DNA of 64,000 bases, taken from assembly GCF_902833045.1 (NCBI RefSeq), contig NZ_CADFDU010000003.1, forward strand, positions 186,001 through 250,000. Reading direction: 5' to 3'. Shown here piece by piece: positions 28,738-37,196 of the stretch; within the stretch, counting starts at the first letter, position 1; the number at the start of each line of letters is the position of its first letter. Made by a program: the position numbers and the translations under genes. The notes under the pieces are model-generated. The model was not told the origin of the DNA. It worked only from the letters and a program-made list of their open reading frames with translations, and did no database searches. Source of the stretch: Burkholderia sp. BCC0322 (GTDB taxonomy: Bacteria > Pseudomonadota > Gammaproteobacteria > Burkholderiales > Burkholderiaceae).

Positions 28738-29235
28738 GTGGAAATTCATTCGCAGTGGACGTTCGATTGCCGGCCCGAGCATGTCTGGCCGCATTTCCTC
28801 CATGCCCGGATGGACGATACGCGGCCGTTGCTGTTCCGCCTCGGCGTGCCGAAGCCGGTCAGCTGCCGCGTGCTCGAAGGCGTGCCGGCCGTCGGCAACA
28901 CGCGGCAGTGCACGACCGATCGCGGCACCATCGACCAGCGGATTCTCGTGCTCGACGAGCCGCGCCGGCTGCGTTACCGGATGGTGGCGTCGACGGTGTG
29001 GTGCCGCGACTGGGTCGGCCTGCTCGAGGACGAATTCACGCTGACGCCCGTGGAAGGCGGCCGGACACGCGTCGAACGGCGCACCGTGTTCAGTGCGCGC
29101 GGTCACTTCAGGCCGATCAGGCAGATCGGGTTGTGGGTCGCGTTGCAGCAGGCGCACCGGTATGCGGCCCGCAACTGGCGGCGTCTCGCGATGGCCGCGC
29201 AGGGGCAGGCGGCCGAGATGGCGTCGGCGCGCTAG
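28738..29235 (+). CDS. SRPBCC-fold protein (polyketide cyclase/START-like)
   Basis: A 165-residue protein starting at the GTG at 28738, seven bases after AGGAGAG. The SRPBCC pattern is seen: an opening strand with FDCRPEHVWPHFLHARM, then LFRLGVPKPVSCRVLE, EPRRLRYRMVAST, TLTPVEGGRTRVERRT, and the closing amphipathic helix IGLWVALQQAHRYAARNWRRL. This fold binds hydrophobic ligands. No ligand or pathway can be assigned, and neighbours give no clue. Confidence 0.68.
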   Translation: MEIHSQWTFDCRPEHVWPHFLHARMDDTRPLLFRLGVPKPVSCRVLEGVPAVGNTRQCTTDRGTIDQRILVLDEPRRLRYRMVASTVWCRDWVGLLEDEFTLTPVEGGRTRVERRTVFSARGHFRPIRQIGLWVALQQAHRYAARNWRRLAMAAQGQAAEMASAR

Positions 29236-29241
29236 GCCTTG

Positions 29242-29272
29242 GGAGCCGGCGCTCGACGAGCCGCCGGCCTCC
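29242..29272. terminator. Bidirectional terminator
   Basis: GGAGCCGGCG pairs with CGCCGGCCTCC (one bulged C) around a 10-base loop, between the convergent SRPBCC and dehalogenase genes. Confidence 0.6.
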
Positions 29273-29299
29273 CCGCGATCGCGCACCGGAACCCGGTTT

Positions 29300-30022
29300 T
29301 CAACGCGGGCACGCGAGCCGGTCCGCGAGTTCGTTCAGGTTCTTGACGTCGAAGTCCCACGCATCGTCGGCTTTCAGGTCGGTCGTCTGGCCGGGCCCGT
29401 GTTCGGTCGGCCGCAGCACGAACGCGGTCGACAGCCCCTGCCGGCGCGCGGCCGCGAGGTCGCCGTTGTGCGCGGCGACCAGGCACAGCTCGGCCGGCTC
29501 GACGCCGAGAATCTCGACCGTCTCGCTGTAGACCTGCGGCGACGGCTTGTACGCGCGGACGACTTCCGCGCCCAGAATCGCATCCCACGGCAGCCCCGCG
29601 CGTTTCGCGACGTCGACCATCAGCCGGATGTTGCCGTTCGACAGCGGCGCGATGATGAAGCGTCGCTTCAGCCGGTGCAGCGCCGTGACGGCGTCGGGCC
29701 ACGGATCGAGGCTGTGCCACGCGAGGTTGAGCGCGTCGATGTCGGCGTCGGGCACGTCGACGATCCCGTAGCGGTCGAGCGTGCGGACGAGGTTCTCGCG
29801 ATGCAGGACGTCGAGCCGCACGTAGCGGCGGCGCCCGCTGCGGATTTCCTCCATCGACGGCGAATATTCGGCCCGCCATGCATCGGCGAATTCGAGCGGG
29901 TCGAGCGCGGGGGCGTGGCGATCGAGGAACGCGGCGGCGCCGCGTGCGACGCCGCTTCTCCAGTCGACGATCGTTCCGAAGACATCGAAAACGAGCGCCT
30001 TGATTTCGGCAGGGTTCGTCAT
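29300..30022 (-). CDS. Haloacid dehalogenase, type II
   Basis: A 240-residue HAD hydrolase of the L-2-haloacid dehalogenase subgroup. The nucleophile is the first Asp of LVFDVFGTIVDW near residue 13. Arg lies in the region where type II enzymes bind the halide (RYVRLDVLHREN). SNGNIRLMVDVAKRAGLPW gives motif II (Ser), KPSPQVY motif III (Lys), and VAAHNGDLAAARRQGLSTAFV motif IV. It would hydrolyse 2-haloalkanoic acids to 2-hydroxy acids. Start at 30022 (MTNPAEIKALVFDVFG) is chosen for the immediate beta strand. Confidence 0.85.
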   Translation of the reverse strand: MTNPAEIKALVFDVFGTIVDWRSGVARGAAAFLDRHAPALDPLEFADAWRAEYSPSMEEIRSGRRRYVRLDVLHRENLVRTLDRYGIVDVPDADIDALNLAWHSLDPWPDAVTALHRLKRRFIIAPLSNGNIRLMVDVAKRAGLPWDAILGAEVVRAYKPSPQVYSETVEILGVEPAELCLVAAHNGDLAAARRQGLSTAFVLRPTEHGPGQTTDLKADDAWDFDVKNLNELADRLACPR

Positions 30023-30584
30023 GGTGATCCCGTGAAGGTCGTTCGATGAGGACACACATCGCCGTGCCGCCGGAATGCGCGACGCCGGTTCGATCGTCAT
30101 TGAATCACGGATACGAAAACGCGGCCCGGCCGGCCCGCGATGGCGTCCGCTGGTTGCCGCAACGGATGAAACGAAATGGCTGCGCGAGCGCGAGGCGTCG
30201 CTCGGCCATCCGCTGTTCAGGGGCATGGATCCAGGGCGGACGACTGGACGCGAACGCAGCCGGGGCGCCGCCACAATCTTACGAATCGTTTGCAAACGCG
30301 GCACACGCGGGCCGTTGCGTTGCCGAGGGCCGTCGCGCCGGGCGCAAGCCTTTCGGCAAGCTGACCGGCGGTCGCAAGCGGTGCCGTGACCGCGCGTAAC
30401 CCCTGATGCGAGCGGATGCGCGGGGCGTCACGGATTGGTGTTAAATAGGTTTCGGCGCGCGATGGCACGGCGCGCAATACGGGGCGCACCGGGCATCGGC
30501 GTAAACCCGGGGCGAAAAACGGCACGAAGGATCGAAAACGAATCGGGCGCATCAGACCCGATCGGACAGACGGCAGGATTCATC
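30023..30584. other. Intergenic region upstream of GGDEF-EAL gene
   Basis: Between the dehalogenase and the c-di-GMP gene are 562 bases with no convincing frame. At 30363-30391 the order GACC (30363), GGTC (30370), GACC (30388) allows two exclusive hairpins, preceded by GCC-TTTC-GGC at 30348-30357. This might be a structured leader of the downstream message. It does not match the c-di-GMP riboswitch consensus. Confidence 0.4.
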
Positions 30585-32834
30585 TTGAATACCGAACCGC
30601 AAAGTTCTCGTTACAGTCTCGGGCTCGCGGCGGAAGTGCTCGCGTCCGAGCAAAGCGTGCTGAGGCTGATCACGCGCAACACACCGCTGCCGGACCTGTT
30701 GGTCGAAGTCTGCCGGCGTGCCGAGGCGTTGCTCGGCGACGGTGCGTCGTGCACGATCCTGCTGCTCGATACCGACGGCGTGCACGTGCACGTCGGCGCC
30801 GCGCCATCGCTGCCCGCGCAGTACAGCGCGGCGATCGAAGGGGCATCCATCGGGCCCGTGGCCGGCTCGTGCGGCACGGCGATGTACCTGCGCCGGATGG
30901 TCGCCGTCGAAGACATCGAAACCGATCCCCTGTGGGCCGACTACCGTGCCTTCGCATTGCCGCTGGGCTTGCGTGCGTGCTGGTCGGTGCCGTTCCTCGA
31001 CGATAGCGGCGCCGTGCTCGGCGCGTTCGCCGTCTATCACCGCACGCCGCGCCGGCCGGGCGACGAGGAAACCGCACTGTTGCGCGATATCGGCAACAGC
31101 GTCGGCCTCGCGGTGCACCAGGACCGGATCGCGCGACAGCTCGCGCGCAGCGAGGAACATCACCGGCTCGTGGTCAACAGCCTGCAGGAAGGGATCCTCG
31201 TCGTGTCGCGCGACGGCGTCGTGGTCGCGAGCAACCCGAGTGCGAACCGGATGATGCGCGTGAAAGGCGACCTCGTCGGCCGCCGGCTGTCGACGGTGAT
31301 CCTGCGCAAGCTGCACGAGGACGGCACGCCGATCGCGCCCGACGAATGGCCGAGCCGGCGCGCGCTCGAGACGGCCACGCCGCTGCTCGACTACACGGTC
31401 GGCTTCGGCCTCGCGGACGGTGACATCATCTGGGTGCGTGGCAACGCGGTGCCGATCGTGAGGCCGGGCGAGAAGCAGGCCGACTCGGTGCTCGTGTCGT
31501 TCAACGACATCGGCCCCGTGCGCGAAGCGCAGCAGCAGCTGCGCTACCTGGCGACGCGCGATGCGCTGACGGGCCTCTACAACCGCCGATGGCTCGGCGA
31601 CCGCATGCGCGAGCTGTTCGGCGGGCGCGATGCGGCGGGCGGGCCCGCGCGCGTCGCGATCCTGTTCATCGATCTCGTCGGCTTCAAGAAGGTCAACGAC
31701 ACGGCCGGCCACGACGTGGGCGATGCGCTGCTGCGCGGCGTCGCCGCGCGGCTCGCGGCCTGCGGGGGCGGCCAGTACGCCCTCACGCGCGTCGGCGGCG
31801 ACGAGTTCGTGATCCTCGTCGACGACTGCAGTGATCCCGACCAGCTCGCGGCGCTCGCACGCGAGGTGATCGACGCGATCGCGAAACCGTTCGCGATCGC
31901 GAACAACGAATACTGGCTCGGCGTGTCGATCGGCATCAGCGTCGCGCCGCGCGACGGCGACGATGCCGTCACGCTGATGCGCAACGCGGATTCGGCGATG
32001 TACGACGCGAAGCAGCGCGGCCGCAATCACTTCACGTTCTTCACCGCACAGCTCAACCTGCGGCTGCAGCGCCGCTTCGCGATCGAGCAGTCGCTGCGGC
32101 GCGCGCTGTCGTCGGACATGCTGCGGCTCGCGTATCAGCCGGTCGTCGATGCACGCAGCGGCCGCACCGTCGGCGCCGAGGCGCTGCTGCGCTGGACGAG
32201 CCCGGAGCTCGGGCCGATGTCGCCGGCGGAGTTCATCCCGGTCGCGGAAGATACGGGGCAGATCGTCGCGATAGGCCAGTGGGTGCTCGAAACCGCGTGC
32301 CGGCAGGCTGCCGAATGGCGCCGCACGATCGCGCCCGATCTGATGCTGGCCGTCAACCTGTCGCCGCGGCAGTTCCACGAAGGGCTCGTCGAGTCGGTCG
32401 ATCGCTGCCTCGCGCAGGCGCGACTCGATCCTTCCGCGCTCGAACTCGAGATTACCGAAGGACTGCTGATGAACGACACGGACACCGTGCTGCCGATGCT
32501 CGAGGCGCTCACGGACATGAACGTGCGGATCTCGGTCGACGATTTCGGCACCGGCTACTCGTCGCTCGCTTACCTGAAGCGCTTTCCGCTGCACAACCTG
32601 AAGGTCGACCGCTCGTTCGTGTCGGGCGTGCCCGATCATCACGACTCGGTGGCGATTACGCAGGCCGTGGTCGCGATGGCGCATTCGCTCGGGATGAAGG
32701 TCACGGCCGAAGGCGTCGAGACGCAGGCGCAGTCACGGTTTTTGCAGCAGATCGGCTGCGACATGCAGCAGGGCTATCTGTTCAGCCGCCCGCTGGACCC
32801 GACCGACTACGCGCGCCGGCTCGGCGCCGTGTGA
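30585..32834 (+). CDS. GAF-PAS-GGDEF-EAL cyclic di-GMP protein
   Basis: The TTG at 30585 is the best start: the frame upstream to 30435 has poor third-position G/C, and AGGA lies six bases ahead. The 749 residues divide into GAF (about 20-180), PAS (190-310), GGDEF (320-485) and EAL (495-740). The cyclase signature is intact (VGGDEF at 403-408), and so is the phosphodiesterase one (EAL at 532-534, DDFGTGYSS, EGVETQAQ). The inhibitory RxxD site is replaced by GGQY, so product inhibition is not expected. No signal peptide or membrane helix is seen, so it is cytoplasmic and could both make and break c-di-GMP. The gene converges on wspR, 20 bases away. Confidence 0.88.
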   Translation: MNTEPQSSRYSLGLAAEVLASEQSVLRLITRNTPLPDLLVEVCRRAEALLGDGASCTILLLDTDGVHVHVGAAPSLPAQYSAAIEGASIGPVAGSCGTAMYLRRMVAVEDIETDPLWADYRAFALPLGLRACWSVPFLDDSGAVLGAFAVYHRTPRRPGDEETALLRDIGNSVGLAVHQDRIARQLARSEEHHRLVVNSLQEGILVVSRDGVVVASNPSANRMMRVKGDLVGRRLSTVILRKLHEDGTPIAPDEWPSRRALETATPLLDYTVGFGLADGDIIWVRGNAVPIVRPGEKQADSVLVSFNDIGPVREAQQQLRYLATRDALTGLYNRRWLGDRMRELFGGRDAAGGPARVAILFIDLVGFKKVNDTAGHDVGDALLRGVAARLAACGGGQYALTRVGGDEFVILVDDCSDPDQLAALAREVIDAIAKPFAIANNEYWLGVSIGISVAPRDGDDAVTLMRNADSAMYDAKQRGRNHFTFFTAQLNLRLQRRFAIEQSLRRALSSDMLRLAYQPVVDARSGRTVGAEALLRWTSPELGPMSPAEFIPVAEDTGQIVAIGQWVLETACRQAAEWRRTIAPDLMLAVNLSPRQFHEGLVESVDRCLAQARLDPSALELEITEGLLMNDTDTVLPMLEALTDMNVRISVDDFGTGYSSLAYLKRFPLHNLKVDRSFVSGVPDHHDSVAITQAVVAMAHSLGMKVTAEGVETQAQSRFLQQIGCDMQQGYLFSRPLDPTDYARRLGAV

Positions 32835-32854
32835 GCGCGGCACGCGTTCGGCGT

Positions 32855-33922
32855 TCAGTCGACGCGCGGCCCGCCGAAATCGCCGGGGACCGGCATCGTC
32901 GGCGTCGCATCGATCTCGACGCGGTTCTTGCCCTCATGCTTCGCGCGATAGAGCGCGCGGTCGGCGGCTTCGATCAGCACGGTCGTCGGCAGGCCGGGCA
33001 TCGGCACGATGCTCGCGCCGCCGATGCTGATCGTCACGGTGTTGCCCGTCGACGAATGCGCGTGGCGCAGCCGCAGCGCCTCGATCGCGAGGCGGATCTT
33101 CTCGCCGAGCAGCCGCGCGGCGCCCGGCGACGTGGCCGGCATCACGACCGCGAATTCCTCGCCGCCGAAACGCGCGGCAAGATCGCCCGACTGGCCGAGA
33201 CAGCGCTCGATGGTCGACGCGATCTGCTTGAGCACGCTGTCGCCCGACACGTGGCCGTACGTGTCGTTGTACAGCTTGAAGTTGTCGACATCGATCATCA
33301 GCAGCGACAGCTCGCTGCGCTCGCGCATACCTCGCCGCCATTCGGCGGCGAGGTATTCGTCGAGATAGCGCCGGTTCGACAACCCGGTCAGGCCGTCGGA
33401 ATGCGTGAGACGCCGCAGCTCGAGATTGGCTTCGAGCAGTTGCTGCTGCGATTGCCGCAGCGCGCGATAGGCCTCGTCGCGCTGCAGCAGGTTCATGTAC
33501 GAACGCGAGTGGTAGCGTACCCGCGCGACGAGCTCGATGCGGTCGGGCAGCTTCACGAGGTAGTCGTTCGCGCCGGCCGCGAACGCGGCGCTCTTGATCA
33601 CGGGCTCTTCCTGCGTCGACAGCACGATGATCGGCACGTCGCGCGTCGCCGGATTCGTCCGGTACGCCCTCACGAGGCTCAGCCCGTCGGTGCCGGGCAT
33701 CACGAGGTCCTGCAGGATCACGGTCGGCCGCGTCTCGATCGCGGTGGCCATCGCGTCGTCCGAACGCGGGCAGTAGTGGAAATCGATGCCTTCCTCGTCG
33801 ACGAGCGCGCGCCGCACGGCTTCCGCGACGATCGTCTGGTCATCGACCAGCAGCACCATCGCCGGCACGTCGGCGGGCGGCGTATAGGGGCCGCCTGGCG
33901 GGCGAGTCAGGTCAATCGTCAT
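32855..33922 (-). CDS. wspR: WspR-like response regulator, diguanylate cyclase
   Basis: A 355-residue protein with receiver (24-140, phospho-acceptor Asp72 in ILQDLVMPG; Lys in YLVKLPDR), linker helix (145-172) and GGDEF domain (173-340, GGEEF at 253-257). Length and sequence follow P. aeruginosa WspR. The usual I-site RxxD is QSGD at 244-247, so the key Arg is missing. When phosphorylated it should make c-di-GMP and favour biofilm. It follows wspF by 76 bases on the same strand; the kinase WspE and receptor WspA are not in this window. Confidence 0.85.
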   Translation of the reverse strand: MTIDLTRPPGGPYTPPADVPAMVLLVDDQTIVAEAVRRALVDEEGIDFHYCPRSDDAMATAIETRPTVILQDLVMPGTDGLSLVRAYRTNPATRDVPIIVLSTQEEPVIKSAAFAAGANDYLVKLPDRIELVARVRYHSRSYMNLLQRDEAYRALRQSQQQLLEANLELRRLTHSDGLTGLSNRRYLDEYLAAEWRRGMRERSELSLLMIDVDNFKLYNDTYGHVSGDSVLKQIASTIERCLGQSGDLAARFGGEEFAVVMPATSPGAARLLGEKIRLAIEALRLRHAHSSTGNTVTISIGGASIVPMPGLPTTVLIEAADRALYRAKHEGKNRVEIDATPTMPVPGDFGGPRVD

Positions 33923-33998
33923 GGTCGATGCGGGTTGTTGCGGTCGTTGCGGATGTTGCAGGGGCAGGCATGGGTGTTGCGCGTGTTCATCGTCGGGC

Positions 33999-35003
33999 TC
34001 AGATTCTCGCGAGCGCCGCCAGTTCGCCCGCGATGCGCCCGAGCGGCAGGATCGCGCGCGCCGCGCCGAGTGTCGCGGCCGCCTTCGGCATGCCGTACAC
34101 GGCGCTCGTCGCCTCGTCCTGCGCGATCGTATGGTAGCCCTTCATCCGCAGCGCCTTCAGGCCGATCGCACCGTCGCGTCCCATCCCCGTGAGCAGCACC
34201 CCGATCACGCGGCCGGGCCAGTGCTCGGTCAGGCTGTTGAAGAACACGTCGACCGACGGGCGATACGGCGTGGCGGCCGGCTCGCGCGTGTATTCGAGCG
34301 TGCCGGCGCGCGTGATGCGCAGGTGGTCGTCGGTCGCGGCGAGCAGCGCGACGCCCGGCTGCGGGCGGTCGCCTTCGTGCGCGACGCGCACGGCGAGCGG
34401 CGTCTGCCCGTCGAGCCATTGCGCCATGCCTTCGGCGAACGCGCGGTCGACGTGCTGGACGATCACGATCGGCGCGTTGAAATCGGCCGGTAGCGCGCCG
34501 AGGATCGACGCAAGCGCGCCGGGGCCGCCGGCGGAAGCGCCGATCGCGATCAGCGGTCCGCCGCCGGCGCGGGAGGCCATGCCGGCGAGGCGCGTGCCGC
34601 CGGGAGCGTCGAGCAGGCGTCCGATCTGGTCGATCTTCGCGAGCAGCAGCCGGGTCGTGTCGCCGGCCGCGCCTTCGCCGAGCTGTGGCGTATCGACCGC
34701 GTCGAGCGCGCCGGCGCCCATCGCCTCGAACACGCGCCATGCGTTTGCGCCGATACAGCTCGTCACGATCAGGATCGCGCACGGTCGTTCGGATCGCATG
34801 ATCCGCCGCGTCGCTTCGATCCCGTCGAATTTCGGCATGATCAGGTCCATCAGCACGACATCGGGCGGCTGCGTGGCGCACAGCTCGACGGCTTGCGCGC
34901 CGTCGGTCGCGACCCACAGCACGCGGTGCTCGGGCCGGCGCGCGATCGCGCGGCGCATCGCCTCGACGGCAAGCGGGAGGTCGTTGACGATGCCGATGTT
35001 CAC
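33999..35003 (-). CDS. wspF: WspF-like CheB methylesterase
   Basis: A 334-residue CheB. The GTG at 35003 with GGAGA ten bases ahead gives MNIGIVNDLPLAVEAMRRAI, the classic WspF start; the longer open frame is not used. The receiver has Asp53 in VVLMDLIMPKFDG. The esterase domain has Ser in IGASAGGPGALASIL, His in VIVQHVDRAF and Asp in LTGMGRDGAIG, all active-site residues. It would demethylate the Wsp receptor and reset signalling that activates WspR. Only wspR accompanies it here. Confidence 0.85.
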   Translation of the reverse strand: MNIGIVNDLPLAVEAMRRAIARRPEHRVLWVATDGAQAVELCATQPPDVVLMDLIMPKFDGIEATRRIMRSERPCAILIVTSCIGANAWRVFEAMGAGALDAVDTPQLGEGAAGDTTRLLLAKIDQIGRLLDAPGGTRLAGMASRAGGGPLIAIGASAGGPGALASILGALPADFNAPIVIVQHVDRAFAEGMAQWLDGQTPLAVRVAHEGDRPQPGVALLAATDDHLRITRAGTLEYTREPAATPYRPSVDVFFNSLTEHWPGRVIGVLLTGMGRDGAIGLKALRMKGYHTIAQDEATSAVYGMPKAAATLGAARAILPLGRIAGELAALARI

Positions 35004-35351
35004 AAGCGGAATTCTCCGGTCGGTTCGTAATGTTGGAGGTGGGCCGGGTTCATGGAAGGGGCTGCCTGCTCGGCGCCGCCGGGCGGCATCGGCGGCCGGA
35101 CGGCACGGCATTCTTTTCGGTTGGCGACGCCCGAATGCTGTCATGCGGCGCGGGCGGCGGCAATCGAAAAATTCGCGCATTGTGCCGTTTCAGTGCGTTT
35201 CCTCTATGACGACGCGTGTCGGGATGCGGCCGCCGGCCGCCGGATGGCACGTGAAAGCCGGTCGCCGCTGGCGGGCGGACGGCACGCCATGCGATCATGA
35301 CGCGCCAATCGCACCCTCTCGCCGTCCGTCGCGCGAAATCCGTCGAACCCC
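35004..35351. other. Intergenic region wspF to small-gene pair
   Basis: This 348-base divergent gap carries a GGAGA ribosome site for wspF near its left end. No coding frame with family resemblance was found on either strand; several frames are open only because of high GC. No repeat or hairpin stands out. Confidence 0.4.
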
Positions 35352-35474
35352 ATGAACCAGACGCCTCGTTTTCAAATGACCGCGCGCGCCATCGCGGCGT
35401 GGCTGAGCGTCGGTGCGCTGTCTGCATGGCGGCGCGGCACCGGCGGGGAGCCGGCCGCGAGGCGTTCGCGATGA
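35352..35474 (+). CDS. 40-residue ORF overlapping the next gene
   Basis: MNQTPRFQMTARAIAAWLSV opens a 41-codon frame with high third-position G/C, ending in TGA that overlaps the next ATG as ATGA (35471-35474). The central TARAIAAWLSVGALSAW is a possible membrane-anchoring helix and the end is Arg-rich. The overlap suggests translational coupling. No family is recognised. Confidence 0.4.
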   Translation: MNQTPRFQMTARAIAAWLSVGALSAWRRGTGGEPAARRSR

Positions 35475-35899
35475 CCGCGCCCGACACCCTGCTTGTCAGC
35501 CGCGACCCGTACGCGCCGATCGTGATCGATCACGATGGCCGGTTGCTGTACCGGATCTACATCGAGAGCGGGCACGCGTCGTTCTACCGCGATTTTCCGG
35601 TCGATCCGGACGCGGTGCGCGTGCTGCGCGACGACGCCGAGCGCTATTACTTCCTGTTCGCGGCGCTTCACCCTCCGTACCAGCTGAGCGCGACGAACCT
35701 GTCCGACGCGGAGCGGGAACGCTACTTTTGCACGATCCTGTTTGCCGGCCGCGACGAGGTCGAAGCGTTCATGACGGAACGCGACCGCGCCAGCAACGGC
35801 GCGGTCGCGAACCTGCTGAGGATCTTCACGCAGGCCGATTACCTGCAACTGCGTGCGGGCCGATGGTTCGACACGGGCGCCGGTACACCGGCCGCGTAG
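35471..35899 (+). CDS. Conserved-looking hypothetical protein
   Basis: A 142-residue soluble protein starting in the ATGA overlap. Visible segments are VIDHDGRLLYRIYIESGHAS near residue 20, ERYYFLFAALHPPYQLSATNLS, RYFCTILFAGRDEVEAFMTE and LLRIFTQADYLQLRAGRWFDT. The mix of aromatic strands and helices looks globular. No catalytic motif, signal peptide or membrane helix. I do not recognise the family. Confidence 0.55.
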   Translation: MTAPDTLLVSRDPYAPIVIDHDGRLLYRIYIESGHASFYRDFPVDPDAVRVLRDDAERYYFLFAALHPPYQLSATNLSDAERERYFCTILFAGRDEVEAFMTERDRASNGAVANLLRIFTQADYLQLRAGRWFDTGAGTPAA

Positions 35900-35944
35900 C
35901 GCCCGCGACAGCCTGCCATCCGCTTCAACGGGCGCGGCCGCGCC
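35899..35944. terminator. Hairpin region between convergent genes
   Basis: GCGCCCG (35899) pairs with CGGGCGC (35929), and the 14-base perfect palindrome GGCGCGGCCGCGCC follows at 35931-35944. Either can act as a stop signal between the convergent genes. Confidence 0.45.
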
Positions 35945-35945
35945 G

Positions 35946-36170
35946 TCAATGACTGCGCGCGTACCCCTGGATCAGCGCACGCATCATGCCTTCGACCGTC
36001 GCGTCGAGCAGGTCGGCTTCCCGCTCGGACTCCTCGACGAGCGCGGCATACGCGGTCGCGAGCGTCACGCGATCGACTTCCTGGCGTTGCTCCATCAGCG
36101 TCACCATCCCGTCCTTCGCCAGATGAGCGGAGAACGCGCGGCTGCCGATGGTCTGGAATACGTCAATCAT
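35946..36170 (-). CDS. Small hypothetical helical protein
   Basis: A 74-residue protein from the ATG at 36170 (MIDVFQTIGSRAFSAHLAKD). It looks wholly helical: MVTLMEQRQEVDRVTLATAY, then LVEESEREADLLDATVEGMM. No signal, no membrane helix, no known family. Acidic heptads suggest a small dimer. The longer open frame upstream lacks coding character. Confidence 0.5.
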   Translation of the reverse strand: MIDVFQTIGSRAFSAHLAKDGMVTLMEQRQEVDRVTLATAYAALVEESEREADLLDATVEGMMRALIQGYARSH

Positions 36171-36506
36171 GGCGGCTCTCCCGTCCGTTGCCGATGCTTT
36201 CCAGTTTAGTCGGCGTACCGGGGCTTCGCCACGCGCGGCGGCCCGTCGCACGCCGCCCCCGGCGCGGGACCGCGCGCGCCGGGGCGGGTGCGTCCGCGCC
36301 GGCCGTCCGTCCGTCGATTCCTCGGATGAAATACCGCCGACACATGGCCCGGGCACGGTGTTCGCACGTTTCAACGTTTACCCGGAGCAGTAAATTGTCG
36401 ACTATTTATCGATAAAGTCTCGTGCTAGATTGCGCCGTCAGAGCCCGGTCCAAACCGGGCAGGCGGCGTATGCCAAGGCGCCGCGCGTCCGACACAAGGA
36501 GGAGCA
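36171..36506. other. Promoter region upstream of the DUF969 gene
   Basis: Most of the 336 bases are GC-rich without a convincing frame. Near 36392-36418 an AT-rich stretch with TTGTCGAC and TATCGATAA looks like the promoter for the downstream operon; a GGAGG ribosome site precedes the ATG at 36507. No operator can be named. Confidence 0.4.
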
Positions 36507-37196
36507 ATGCTGGTGCTGATTGGGGTGCCGATCGTCGTGATCGGTTTTGCGCTGCGCTTCAATGCGCTGCTGGTGGTCACGATCGCGGGGCTCGCGACGG
36601 GGCTGGCGGGCGGGCTGAATTTCGTCGACATCGTCAGCGCGTTCGGCAAGGCGTTCACCGAAAACCGCTACATGGGGCTCATCTGGCTGACGCTGCCGGT
36701 GATCGCGCTGCTCGAGCGCAACGGGCTCAAGGAGCAGGCGAAGCACATGATCTCGCGCGTGCAGGCGGCCACCACGGGCCGCGTGCTGATGCTGTATTTC
36801 GTGCTGCGCCAGGCAACGGCCGCGCTCGGCCTCACGTCGCTCGGCGGCCATGCGCAGATGGTGCGGCCGCTGATCGCGCCGATGGCCGAGGCCGCCGCGG
36901 TCAACCGGCACGGCGAGCTGCCCGAATCGGTGCGCCAGCAGATCCGCGCGCATGCGTCGGGCGTCGACAACATCGCCGTGTTCTTCGGCGAGGACATCTT
37001 CATCGCGATCCAGTCGATCCTGCTGATCAAGGGCTTTCTCGAACAGAACGGGATCTCCATCGAGCCGCTGCACCTGTCGGTGTGGGCGATCCCGACCGCG
37101 ATCGCCGCGCTCCTGATCCACTGCACGCGCCTCGCGCTGCTCGACCGCCGTCTGGCGCGCGGCTTCGGCCTGCTGGCGCAGGAGGGCGCGCGATGA
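36507..37196 (+). CDS. DUF969 membrane protein, proposed 5-oxoproline transporter subunit
   Basis: A 229-residue inner-membrane protein with about six hydrophobic segments, starting MLVLIGVPIVVIGFALRF. Family features are NRYMGLIWLTLPVIALLERN, LRQATAALGLTSLGGHAQMV and SGVDNIAVFFGEDIFIAIQS. DUF969 and DUF979 proteins always occur as neighbours and have been proposed, from mutant-fitness studies, to carry 5-oxoproline together. It overlaps the DUF979 gene by 4 bases (ATGA). No oxoprolinase gene is in the window. Confidence 0.82.
   Translation: MLVLIGVPIVVIGFALRFNALLVVTIAGLATGLAGGLNFVDIVSAFGKAFTENRYMGLIWLTLPVIALLERNGLKEQAKHMISRVQAATTGRVLMLYFVLRQATAALGLTSLGGHAQMVRPLIAPMAEAAAVNRHGELPESVRQQIRAHASGVDNIAVFFGEDIFIAIQSILLIKGFLEQNGISIEPLHLSVWAIPTAIAALLIHCTRLALLDRRLARGFGLLAQEGAR

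Noticed and set aside
30300-30450. c-di-GMP (GEMM) riboswitch upstream of the GGDEF-EAL gene
   Set aside because: The GCAAGCC and CGCAAGCGG segments recall parts of the consensus, but the tetraloop, receptor and spacing do not match; only alternative hairpins can be supported.
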